Positions 8,807 to 17,010 of a DNA stretch of 35,352 nucleotides are shown here, in pieces. Origin of the DNA: Candidatus Doudnabacteria bacterium (GTDB lineage Bacteria > Patescibacteriota > Doudnabacteria > UBA920). Position 1 is the stretch's first letter. Each line of letters begins with the position of its first letter. The notes beneath the pieces are model-generated. The model searched no databases. It was not told where the DNA came from and saw only the letters and a program-made list of their open reading frames with translations. Location: positions 16,023 to 51,374 of the forward strand of contig JAHFJJ010000007.1 in NCBI GenBank assembly GCA_023245895.1, read 5' to 3'. The translations under genes and the position numbers were made by a program.

Positions 8807-11521
8807 CTACTTTTTCGCTGGCTGTTTCTTTACAGGCAGTGGTATGTCATAAGAAATTTTTCCAACATACACTACCTTGTTGTCTCCTTCTTCAATTAAC
8901 GGCAACTTAATATCCACTTGCTGGGAAGGGTTGGTGGTAACCCGACGGTCAGTAAACAAACGCATCATGCGCTGGGTGAGCTGGTCGTCAAAAATACTCT
9001 CAAACAAAACATTATATGCCACGGGAAGCTTGGGGGTTGATGTAATATTAAAGGCAACTTTGTCGCTCTCGCCTGCTGTACGGGAGACATGAAAAGTAAT
9101 CGCGTCTAAATCCGGCGGAAAAACAAACGCCGCGGCTTTTTCTCCAATGGCAAAATTTAATAAATCACCGGCGTTGGAACCCATTGGCAAATACTTATCG
9201 GCAGACTTTCTTTCAGCATCCAACTCAAACCCCGAGGCGGCAAAACTGCCTTTTGCTTTGCCTGTTTTTTTAGGCGACGGCAACACAATTTTTTCTTTTT
9301 TCTGCTCCAGCGTGGAAAGGCCTACGGCTTCTATAAAACCGTCCTTTAAGTCTTGCCTGGCGTTTAGTTGGGCCACGGCCGCCACGTAATCAGTATACCT
9401 GAATATAGCGGCGGAATTTTCGGGAATTTGTTGAAAAACAGGCGACTGGCTTTTTTCATTTTCTGTTAAGGGCAACCGGGCCGCCGGGCCTATGCGCTGG
9501 ACATCATGGCCTTTGTATTTAACAGCCACAGGATCTTGTATGCCGGGAGCAAAAATTTGTTCTGTGAGCAAGACAGGTTCGCTAAAGATAACCCGTTCAA
9601 TAGGGTCCCTAAAAATATAATCTACATCGGCCGAACTTTCAAAATTCAGAGTATCTCTCCCGGACACGCCCCTGTCTAATTCATATGTAAATCGAAAAGT
9701 TCCTGCCCTCAAACTAGACCCTACAATAGTAAGCCTGTTAAAAAGCCTGTTCGGGGTGCCTGTTTTATACTCAATTACAGTGCCGGGCGTGGATAAAATT
9801 TTTCGCCTCACTGCCGCGTCTCCGGTTTCAGACTGGCTAAGTTCCTTTTTGGCCAAGGGGGCGAAAATTTTCTCACTATCATCCCTATAGCCGGCCGCGG
9901 AAACTCCAATAGTCCCTTCCGGCATTGGGAAACGCTGAATTTCTTTAAACCCGTTTTCGTTCTCTACTTCCGCCACCAATACAGGATTGCCGTCAGCGCC
10001 TTCTTCCAAATACAAGCCTTTGCCTTTTAGTGGTTTTATCCTGTGGTAGTATTCTTCCACCTGTGCCCTGGGAAATTCCAAACCCAAAGTATGGTAACGG
10101 GCGCGCTCGCAGCGCATCCATTCTTCTTTGGTTAAAAATTCCTGCCCAATGGCAACAACTTCCTGCACCCTGTCTAGCTGAGTAACAGTTTTGCCCATTT
10201 GGCCTTCATGGCCAAGCAAACCGCCTATTGCCACTTTAAAAGAATCCCCCTTGCCCCAGGCTACCACTCTTTTTATTCCCCGCTGTGGGTAAGGGTTCGT
10301 AGGGTCGGCAAGCCTTGCTGAAATTTGGCTTGAAAGGTAAATTTTTGCCAACTCGCCGGACCGTATGTCCTGTTTGGAAGCTTGTAAAATTAGTTCTGTT
10401 TGCCCCTTAGTCTCATCCAGGCCAGAGATTTCTGTGCCGATGCCGGAAGGCAAAACTAACCGGTCTGTCCTTATAACGTACTCTTCACCTGTCATGGTAT
10501 CAACCGCCGTTACTTTAAGGATGCCGCTTTCGGGCCCGTCGCCGGGAGGCAGCGGTTCAACCAGTTTTAATTCAAAATCAACCACGTTCCTCCCTATCAT
10601 AAACTGGTTAGCCCTAACAGACTGGGCGTTATCCCAGTTGGTTGGGTAGATTTCGCCACTGACATCGGAAGGCTGGGTTACAGCTTTGCTACCTTGGGAG
10701 TTCAGGCTGCCCTCTGTCCCGGGTATATGGGGCAGTCTTTTATTTTCCGGACGGTTCCGGCTGTTCATATAAAAAGCATCGCCGCCGAATTGCGCGAACT
10801 GACCGCCGATTTTATGGTCGCGGTCAATAGCCAATCCCGGGTCTTCCGGAATTATCATTAACCTTTCTTGTCTATACACTCCGCTATGAACGCCGGTGCC
10901 AATCAGCAATTCATGGACGTAATTATTACCCTCTCTAATTTGTTCTTTTAACCATTCACTCTCGGCTTCGGCGGTCCTGTCTATGGCTTGGTCTAACAGT
11001 ACGCTGGAGCGATTATTTAAATGCAAGGCCGCAAACAAAGCAGCAAAATCCCTATGGTGTTCTCCGGGCCCTGCCAAGTTGGTTTTAAATTCCTCTCGCC
11101 TATCAAGGACCTGCAACATCTCTTCATAAATTTCGGGGTTTCTCCTGACTAGCTGGGCAAGGATGCGGAAGTGGACACTGTCCCTTAACCGGGAAGCCCT
11201 ATGAAACTGGGCTTCTCGGTCTTTGGTTTTGGAAACAATCCTAACAACTAACTCCCCTTTAGTAGGGTCTTCGGGTTTGGTGTCTTTAATAACCTGAACC
11301 GTATACTCCACACCGTCTGTGGGGTTAATTTTTGTATCGGCTTCCAAAACCACCCTTTTTCTCTGGAAAGTAGGGTCAGAATTCACGTATTTTAGCTGGC
11401 CGTTCTTTTTGTTGATGTCTCGCTGAAAATTAACGCTAAAAGTCGCGTATTTTTTTGCTTCTGGATTATTTTTTGGCTTATTTAAGAGACTTTCTGGATT
11501 TATAGGGAATTTCTCTGGCAT
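8807..11521 (-). CDS. Large (~905 aa) protein with FAD/NAD(P)-binding oxidoreductase-like features
   Basis: LLIGTGVHSGVY (GxGxxG-like), GGQFAQFGGDAFYMNSRNRP, DRLVLPSGIGTEISG, RVVAWGKGDSFKVAIGGLLG and IGVSAAGYRDDS resemble flavin-dependent pyridine-nucleotide oxidoreductase motifs; start either 11533 or 11521. Confidence 0.5.
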   Translation of the reverse strand: MPEKFPINPESLLNKPKNNPEAKKYATFSVNFQRDINKKNGQLKYVNSDPTFQRKRVVLEADTKINPTDGVEYTVQVIKDTKPEDPTKGELVVRIVSKTKDREAQFHRASRLRDSVHFRILAQLVRRNPEIYEEMLQVLDRREEFKTNLAGPGEHHRDFAALFAALHLNNRSSVLLDQAIDRTAEAESEWLKEQIREGNNYVHELLIGTGVHSGVYRQERLMIIPEDPGLAIDRDHKIGGQFAQFGGDAFYMNSRNRPENKRLPHIPGTEGSLNSQGSKAVTQPSDVSGEIYPTNWDNAQSVRANQFMIGRNVVDFELKLVEPLPPGDGPESGILKVTAVDTMTGEEYVIRTDRLVLPSGIGTEISGLDETKGQTELILQASKQDIRSGELAKIYLSSQISARLADPTNPYPQRGIKRVVAWGKGDSFKVAIGGLLGHEGQMGKTVTQLDRVQEVVAIGQEFLTKEEWMRCERARYHTLGLEFPRAQVEEYYHRIKPLKGKGLYLEEGADGNPVLVAEVENENGFKEIQRFPMPEGTIGVSAAGYRDDSEKIFAPLAKKELSQSETGDAAVRRKILSTPGTVIEYKTGTPNRLFNRLTIVGSSLRAGTFRFTYELDRGVSGRDTLNFESSADVDYIFRDPIERVIFSEPVLLTEQIFAPGIQDPVAVKYKGHDVQRIGPAARLPLTENEKSQSPVFQQIPENSAAIFRYTDYVAAVAQLNARQDLKDGFIEAVGLSTLEQKKEKIVLPSPKKTGKAKGSFAASGFELDAERKSADKYLPMGSNAGDLLNFAIGEKAAAFVFPPDLDAITFHVSRTAGESDKVAFNITSTPKLPVAYNVLFESIFDDQLTQRMMRLFTDRRVTTNPSQQVDIKLPLIEEGDNKVVYVGKISYDIPLPVKKQPAKK

Positions 11522-11526
11522 AGCTA

Positions 11527-11555
11527 TTGACAATAATACTTATATATGTTATAAT
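11527..11555 (+). promoter_or_regulatory. Perfect-consensus sigma70 promoter driving the ncRNA locus
   Basis: TTGACA (11527-11532), 17-bp spacer, TATAAT (11550-11555). Confidence 0.85.
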
Positions 11556-11622
11556 GTATAGTTAGCCTAAGAAAGGCTGACAAAATATAATATACCACCA
11601 AAACAAAAGAAAGGACAAAGTC

Positions 11623-11664
11623 GTGCTGTACAAATTTAAAAAACACGCGGTATTCCTAAGTTAG
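11623..11664 (+). CDS. Putative 13-aa leader peptide MLYKFKKHAVFLS (GTG start)
   Basis: AAAGGA SD at 11610-11615, GTG at 11623, TAG inside the 5' arm of the next hairpin. Confidence 0.4.
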   Translation: MLYKFKKHAVFLS

Positions 11665-11696
11665 GCTTGAATTTTTTGCCTAACTAAAATTTTTTT
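11659..11696 (+). terminator. Attenuator-like hairpin
   Basis: AGTTAGGC (11659-11666) / GCCTAACT (11678-11685) followed by AAAATTTTTTT. Confidence 0.55.
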
Positions 11697-12019
11697 GATA
11701 GCCAACGCCGCCCGGCTTAGTGGGGCGACCACCTAGCGTATTTCAGCCTTTGACGCTGAGGTGACTTGTATAAGGTTGCCTAAGGGTCCCGGGCGTTTGG
11801 GACTTACCTGCAGAGCGCTTTGGCGCCAACTGCCGTGCCAGCCGGGTAACGGGCTGGTTATACCCTCCATTGGAGGGCATTAAGGGTCGGAACTGGACAC
11901 AGGCCAGTTTGCAGTATCTCCGGTAGCCACTCCGGAGGCCCTATAAAACCCTGTCGTTCGATATTTGCTTTATTATATCACGGAATTTTCCGTGGTGTAA
12001 TGAGAAAATCGAACGCCCA

Positions 12020-12049
12020 GGGGTCGAACTAACAATTCGACCCCTTTTT
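12020..12049 (+). terminator. Intrinsic terminator of the ncRNA
   Basis: GGGGTCGAA / TTCGACCCC, 9-bp perfect stem plus T5. Confidence 0.85.
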
Positions 12050-12165
12050 ATTTGTCCAAAATATTGGCTACAAACCTTTATCTAGTCCTTTCATAAGCCT
12101 GGACTATATAGCTGGTGGTAGAAGTAAGTCTCCACTAGGCTCGGCGGTCTTTTTTATTATCGTTT

Positions 12166-12918
12166 TTAAATTTTAAACGGCGTGGAACGCTGCCAGAGGT
12201 GTTCAAATATTGAGGTCAGGCTGTTTTTCATGCTTTTGTTGGTTACGCAAACGGCGGAAACGTATGTGCCGGAGAACAGCACCAGGCTGTCTTTAAACAG
12301 CCAGGTGGAAGTTTCAAATTCTATGCCTTGCGGCGCGACCCGCACTTGTATGAACGGGTTAATGCGGTTTTTATTTATATAAATTTCCTGGCCGTAAGGG
12401 ATTAAAGACCTGGTGCGAATGCCCCTGTTGACTTTATTGGCAGTCAGCAGTTCAAACATTTCCTCGGACATAATTTTTGTATAGTTGGAAGCCAAAGGCG
12501 TATCGTAAGTAAGGATTTCCGAACCTTTGCTTAAACTGTTTATGGTTTTATGGATGAGATTAATAATTGATTTTTCGTTTTCAAATACTTCTATAACCGG
12601 CTTTTTTTCCAGCTGGCGGTATTCGTTTTTAATTTTTATGCCCAAGTGGTCCGCAAGCAGCATTTTAGTTTTATAATCTTCGGCCAAAACTTTGGGATTT
12701 TCCACCCAGTATACCCGCTTTGATGCCCTGGTGTGGGCAGACACCAGCCCTGCTGAACATAGGCGTTCTAAAATACTTGCGCCCGTGGTCCTCGGCAGTT
12801 TTGCCGCGTGGGCAATTTGATGCACGCCCGCTTCCCCCAGGCGCAGGGCGGCTTTATAGACTTCTGTTTCTGAAAGGCTAAGCCCCAATTCAGAAAGGAT
12901 TTTGTCGATTTGCTTCAT
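12166..12918 (-). CDS. TrmB-family transcriptional regulator
   Basis: N-terminal HTH (LSETEVYKAALRLGEAGVHQIAHAAKLPRTTGASILERLCSAGLV) plus TrmB-like C-terminal domain. Confidence 0.75.
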   Translation of the reverse strand: MKQIDKILSELGLSLSETEVYKAALRLGEAGVHQIAHAAKLPRTTGASILERLCSAGLVSAHTRASKRVYWVENPKVLAEDYKTKMLLADHLGIKIKNEYRQLEKKPVIEVFENEKSIINLIHKTINSLSKGSEILTYDTPLASNYTKIMSEEMFELLTANKVNRGIRTRSLIPYGQEIYINKNRINPFIQVRVAPQGIEFETSTWLFKDSLVLFSGTYVSAVCVTNKSMKNSLTSIFEHLWQRSTPFKI

Positions 12919-13075
12919 AAAGGTAGTATACTGCTGACGAAAACTTTCGTCAAAAAACTGCTAAAATCCCCAATAAATTCGCTATAAATCAAAAAAATGT
13001 AAAAATTACGCGTCTGCCGCAACCCCCTTCCGCTATTATTGTCATAGAACTTTGAAAATCTATCAGGAGGACAAT

Positions 13076-13495
13076 ATGAATTACAGCGCGGCGTGCTACC
13101 TGTTTATTTTGGCCCTGTTCGGGCACTTGTTCGGCGACTACTTTTTCCAGCCTAAGGCGTGGGCCCTGCAAAAATCCAACAGGGGCTGGAAAGCTGTGGC
13201 ATTATGTTCAGTCCATGTGTTGGTTTACACCTTGTGCGTTATGGCGTTGTGGAAAACCGCCGGCTGGCAGGTTTTTGTTGCGGTATTCGTGCCCCATTGG
13301 GTTATTGATCGGTGGTCGCTCGCCAACAAATGGCTCAAACTTATTCGAGGCAGGACATTTGAGGATGCGTTCCATTCCCACGACCAATACCGCGAGTTCG
13401 ACATTGCGTTTACCTCTATTGTCTATACCATAGTGGACAACGGCGCCCATCTGCTGTCTTTGTGGGCTGTAGTTAACTGGTGGCTGTTAAAATAA
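13076..13495 (+). CDS. DUF3307-like membrane protein
   Basis: HLFGDYFFQPKAWALQKS, multiple hydrophobic helices, PHWVIDRW; SD TCAGGAGG before ATG 13076. Confidence 0.65.
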   Translation: MNYSAACYLFILALFGHLFGDYFFQPKAWALQKSNRGWKAVALCSVHVLVYTLCVMALWKTAGWQVFVAVFVPHWVIDRWSLANKWLKLIRGRTFEDAFHSHDQYREFDIAFTSIVYTIVDNGAHLLSLWAVVNWWLLK

Positions 13496-13504
13496 GGAGG
13501 CATT

Positions 13505-13708
13505 ATGGGCATGTTTGGAGAAATTGCGCGCGAAGGTATGGCGTCTAATTTAATAACCTTCTTGGAAAAGAAGGCTGTTAGTTGTAAAAGGGACAAGAAA
13601 ACGCTCCGCCTAATTAGGGAATTTGCCCAAGTGGTGTTGGAAGAAGTGGATTTCCCCGGCGATGAACTGAAAGAACGGGTACGGAAACTTAAGGAGATAA
13701 TAAAATGA
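13505..13708 (+). CDS. Small hypothetical protein
   Basis: 67-aa ORF with SD (aaggagg) before ATG 13505, overlaps the coaD start by 4 nt. Confidence 0.55.
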   Translation: MGMFGEIAREGMASNLITFLEKKAVSCKRDKKTLRLIREFAQVVLEEVDFPGDELKERVRKLKEIIK

Positions 13709-14169
13709 AAAGCCAAACCGTTGCGATATTCCCCGGTACGTTCGACCCGCCGCACCTTGGCCATGTGGACGTGCTAAACCAGGCATCTAAAACCTTTGAC
13801 GAGGTAATATGGGCGATTTTAAACAACCCCGACAAGAAGCCGCTATTCAGCCTAAAAGCCAGGCTGGCTATGATGCAAGAAATAGCAAAAGAATTGCCTA
13901 ACATTCACGTGGTCTCGTTTGAAGGCCTGCTGGTGGACGCGGCAAAAAAAGCAGGGGCAACCCACATTGTGCGCAGCCTGCGGATGGAAATGGATTTTGC
14001 TTATGAGTTTCCCATGACCTGCGTTAACAGGAAATTGGACCCCAACCTCATTACCATTTACCTCCCCGCCTACCAGGAGCACTTTCACATTAGCTCAAGC
14101 ATGGTTAGGCAGCTCATAAAGTTCGGACGCGACATTGCCGACTACGTCCCCGCCGCCGTGCTAAAGTAA
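13705..14169 (+). CDS. coaD: Phosphopantetheine adenylyltransferase
   Basis: GTFDPPHLGHVDV, VRSLRMEMDFAYEF, ISSSMVRQL. Confidence 0.92.
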   Translation: MKSQTVAIFPGTFDPPHLGHVDVLNQASKTFDEVIWAILNNPDKKPLFSLKARLAMMQEIAKELPNIHVVSFEGLLVDAAKKAGATHIVRSLRMEMDFAYEFPMTCVNRKLDPNLITIYLPAYQEHFHISSSMVRQLIKFGRDIADYVPAAVLK

Positions 14170-14176
14170 ACCGCAA

Positions 14177-14211
14177 AAACGGAGAACTGCCAAGTTCTCC
14201 GTTTTTTTTAT
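14177..14211 (+). terminator. Intrinsic terminator after coaD
   Basis: AACGGAGAACT TGCC AAGTTCTCCGTTTTTTTT. Confidence 0.85.
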
Positions 14212-14254
14212 GGTTACAAGTCAGCAACATGCCCGGAACAGGTGGCCAATCCGG

Positions 14255-15001
14255 TTAAAAAAATAATAATTTAATACTGGAAACCAGTACAAACAATGCA
14301 AACAGGCGCTTGAGCCAACTGTCTCCTTTTTTAATGGCGACATGGGCGCCCACATAACCACCAAGCGCCATACCAATAAATAAAATAATTCCGCTCTTAT
14401 AATTAATAATACCCTTAAAAGCGAAAATTGCCACCGAAGATAGGGAAAGTACAAGCCAAGGTATTGTGCCGGTAGCCAAAACTTCAATCATTGTTAGGCC
14501 AAGAAAGTAGGTTAATATATAAAATATAAGCGGCCCCGTTCCTTGTCCAAAAAATCCCCCGAATACCATAATCAAAAAATATATTATCAGCCCAATTGAT
14601 CTTTTTGGCTTATCCGCCTCATTCCGATGGGTCCCAATGTTGGACTTTAGCAGCATTAACGGCAACAAAACCAGCAATAAAACTCCCACGACTTTTTGAA
14701 GCGCTGCCGGACTAACTTTAAGTAAGATGTTTGCGCCAACGAGGGAACCAACTAAACTTAGAACAGAAAAAGGCAGAACATATTTCCATACTATCTTTTT
14801 GGCCTGCCAAAATTTAAATGCAGCAATGCTACTTTGCCCAATGGTGCCGAACCTATCAGTCGCGATTGCCATTTGCGGGGGGAAGCCTAAAAAAACTAAC
14901 GCGGGAACGGATATTAAACCACCGGCTCCTATTGTGGCATCAAAAAAACCAGTCGCTATGCCTATAAAAAATACTACCAATAAAAAAATTACTTCAGACA
15001 T
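14255..15001 (-). CDS. TauE/SafE-family sulfite exporter-like membrane protein
   Basis: FFDATIGAGGLISVPALVFLGFPPQMAIATDRF motif; likely start MSEVIF at 15001. Confidence 0.85.
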   Translation of the reverse strand: MSEVIFLLVVFFIGIATGFFDATIGAGGLISVPALVFLGFPPQMAIATDRFGTIGQSSIAAFKFWQAKKIVWKYVLPFSVLSLVGSLVGANILLKVSPAALQKVVGVLLLVLLPLMLLKSNIGTHRNEADKPKRSIGLIIYFLIMVFGGFFGQGTGPLIFYILTYFLGLTMIEVLATGTIPWLVLSLSSVAIFAFKGIINYKSGIILFIGMALGGYVGAHVAIKKGDSWLKRLFALFVLVSSIKLLFF

Positions 15002-15108
15002 AACTTTATTATATAGTATTTTGTTTATATTTAAAACAAAAAAGTTTTCCATTTGTCGAATTAGAAAACTTTTTTGGATCGGCAAAAAGGCGCTTACCTA
15101 AAAAAGCA

Positions 15109-15726
15109 TTACCGTAAAGCAGTCTTGCTCTGTTCAATCAGCGCCTGTATTTTTTTAAGAGTTGGTTCTGACCAAGTCAAAACGCCGGACTGGTTGGTCA
15201 CCCGTAGCGTCCTGGCGAATAAAGAGTCAACGCCTTCGCGGTCCCCGAAAGCCCAATACATTCTGGCAAAATGATGGGACGGGTGGGCAATTAGTTCGTA
15301 GGCCAGGCTCTGCAAAATTGGCTTTGGCCCGCTTTCATCTGTCTCAACAGAATAGCGGCGCGCGTCAATCAACTCCTCTAAACTCAACTCTTGAACTTGT
15401 CCCCGGACATCTAAAAAAATTCTGGCTATATTGGCCTCTACATCGGGCCATGTCCAATCCTTTCGCTCCTGCCAAGCTGAGTCATTCATCGTTAAGTAAT
15501 CGGCTGTAGACACAATGGCTCTTCCCTGACGGCAAGCCTTTGTATTGGCAACAAACAACTCAATCCAATAAATCAAATGGGCAACCTGGTCCTTCGGCGA
15601 CCACTTCTTCAACTCTCCAACTACACCACGCTGGCTTTCGGGAATACGCGCCATTAAAGTGTCGAACTCAAAACTCGACGCGTTTATGAGCGAAAATGCC
15701 CACTGTTTAATGGCTTGAGTCTTCAT
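15109..15726 (-). CDS. DinB-superfamily/ClbS-DfsB-like protein
   Basis: ELKKWSPKDQVAHLIYWIEL and a C-terminal His (AHPSHHFARMY) typical of DinB-like four-helix proteins. Confidence 0.65.
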   Translation of the reverse strand: MKTQAIKQWAFSLINASSFEFDTLMARIPESQRGVVGELKKWSPKDQVAHLIYWIELFVANTKACRQGRAIVSTADYLTMNDSAWQERKDWTWPDVEANIARIFLDVRGQVQELSLEELIDARRYSVETDESGPKPILQSLAYELIAHPSHHFARMYWAFGDREGVDSLFARTLRVTNQSGVLTWSEPTLKKIQALIEQSKTALR

Positions 15727-15859
15727 ATTACATTACCCTTTCAAACTAGCCCGCAAAGCTAAATATATCTATAATTTTACATTGCTTTTAACAAGCTGTG
15801 AAGCCTTCTAAACAAAAACACCAACCTTGAAGATTCGTGTTTTTGTGGTAAAACCGGGT

Positions 15860-16186
15860 TTATTGCTCCAAAATTCTTTTAAGCTCTTTTATATCTTCCG
15901 TTGCGGCTTTCCAAACTTCTTTCATCTCAACTTTCATATAATCGTGGATTAGGAAATCCCTCATACCGCCTATCCTTCGCCACGGGATTTGGTGGTATTT
16001 TTCCTGGAACTCTTGCGAAAGCCGTTTTGAGGCTTCGCCAATGACCTCCAGGTCGCGGGTTACAGCCCGCTGGGTTTTTATATCTGTTTCAAATTCTTCA
16101 AAAGTCATGCCCTGCACAAAGGCTTCAATTTCAGCAATTAACTCAAGGATATGTTTAGAGTAAGTCAGGTCTCTTGCCTTGTCCAT
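15860..16186 (-). CDS. hepT: HepT-like HEPN toxin (DUF86)
   Basis: RX4HXY motif RDFLIHDY; paired with an overlapping nucleotidyltransferase. Confidence 0.85.
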   Translation of the reverse strand: MDKARDLTYSKHILELIAEIEAFVQGMTFEEFETDIKTQRAVTRDLEVIGEASKRLSQEFQEKYHQIPWRRIGGMRDFLIHDYMKVEMKEVWKAATEDIKELKRILEQ

Positions 16187-16469
16187 ATAAAACTAATAAA
16201 TCATTTTTTACACTTGGAACGGCATATTTGCTCAAGCTGCGCTCTGTCACCAAGTCCACCTTTCTCCCAATAGCGTCTTCCAGCTCGTAAGCGATGCCAA
16301 TATGGTCGAGTAGCGAGATATCCTTATTAAAACGCACTAAAACATCCACGTCGCTGTTCGGCCGCGCTTCGCCTCTGGCTAAACTGCCAAAAACCGCCAC
16401 GTATTCAGCGCCGCGAGCTTTTAAAATAGATGTTATTGTATTGCGGATTTTTTCAATTCCCATATACAA
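16155..16469 (-). CDS. mntA: MntA-like nucleotidyltransferase antitoxin
   Basis: GSX10DXD motif GSLARGEARPNSDVD; 32-bp overlap with the downstream HEPN gene. Confidence 0.85.
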   Translation of the reverse strand: MYMGIEKIRNTITSILKARGAEYVAVFGSLARGEARPNSDVDVLVRFNKDISLLDHIGIAYELEDAIGRKVDLVTERSLSKYAVPSVKNDLLVLYGQGKRPDLL

Positions 16470-16489
16470 AAATTATATCAAAAATATTT

Positions 16490-16564
16490 TGGTAGCGCTA
16501 CGGGGAATCGAACCCCGATTTAGTGGATGAAAACCACTTATCCTAACCATTAGATGATAGCGCC
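16490..16564 (-). tRNA. tRNA-Glu (anticodon TTC), CCA encoded
   Basis: GGCGCTATCATCTAATGGTTAGGATAAGTGGTTTTCATCCACTAAATCGGGGTTCGATTCCCCGTAGCGCTACCA folds as a cloverleaf; anticodon loop TTTTCAT. Confidence 0.95.
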
Positions 16565-16697
16565 TTAATAGAAACAACTAACTTTTAACAATTGACGATT
16601 AACGTTAAAAGCATAAACAACTTATGCAATTTTAGCATAAATCTGAATATTTTTCAACCCGTCGTTCGATTCAAGCCCTATTTAATGGCAGTCTGGC

Positions 16698-16729
16698 TTG
16701 ACATATACCCCCAGGGGGTATATTATAAT
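16698..16729 (+). promoter_or_regulatory. CsoR-type operator overlapping its promoter
   Basis: TTGACA at 16698-16703, 19-nt palindrome TATACCCCCAGGGGGTATA (16704-16722), TATAAT 16724-16729. Confidence 0.8.
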
Positions 16730-16734
16730 TGCAT

Positions 16735-17001
16735 ATGCTTAAATCCAACCACAAAAATATCATTAGCCGCCTGCACCGCATACAGGGGCAAATAAAAGGC
16801 CTGGAACACATGGTTGCCAAAAACCGCTACTGCGTGGATATTATTACCCAGTCTTTGGCCGCGGAAAAATCTTTACAAAGCTTTAACCGCGCCATGCTGG
16901 AAAACCATTTAAAGGAGCATGTCACCCACCAGTTCAAAAATGGCAAAGACAAACAGGCAACCGAAGAACTTTTAAAAATTTATTTTTTAAATAATAAATA
17001 A
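16735..17001 (+). CDS. CsoR/RcnR-family metal-sensing repressor
   Basis: SRLHRIQGQIKGLEHMVAKNRYCVDIITQ...ENHLKEHV; putative ligand pattern Cys-His-His. Confidence 0.88.
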   Translation: MLKSNHKNIISRLHRIQGQIKGLEHMVAKNRYCVDIITQSLAAEKSLQSFNRAMLENHLKEHVTHQFKNGKDKQATEELLKIYFLNNK

Positions 17002-17010
17002 CTAATATAA

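Larger units (their letters stand above)
11562..12049 (+). ncRNA. Candidate large structured non-coding RNA (~490 nt), family unknown
   Basis: Starts 6-7 nt after a consensus -10; ends in GGGGTCGAA-CTAACAA-TTCGACCCC-TTTTT; contains hairpins at 11709-11727, 11730-11763, 11786-11803, 11810-11833, 11838-11857, 11863-11877, 11891-11909, 11918-11937, 11955-12015 (enclosing 11977-11996); no long ORF on this strand. Confidence 0.75.

Noticed and set aside
11562-12049. Structured RNA as RNase P RNA, tmRNA, SRP RNA, 6S RNA or a group I intron
   Set aside because: No GAGGAAAGTCC/ACAGAA-type RNase P core, no tRNA-like ends or tag ORF as in tmRNA, no SRP apical GGAAG motif, and no clear intron P7 core by eye. 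Family left unassigned.
12092-12158. Possible second hairpin or terminator region (AGTCC...GGACT, GGTGG...CCAC, then TTTTTT)
   Set aside because: Stems are short and interrupted, and no promoter or clear terminator architecture is visible; not strong enough to list.
16581-16625. AT-rich TAACTTTTAACAATTGACGATTAACG tract
   Set aside because: Probably another simple intergenic microrepeat; no stem, promoter spacing or ORF supports a specific function.
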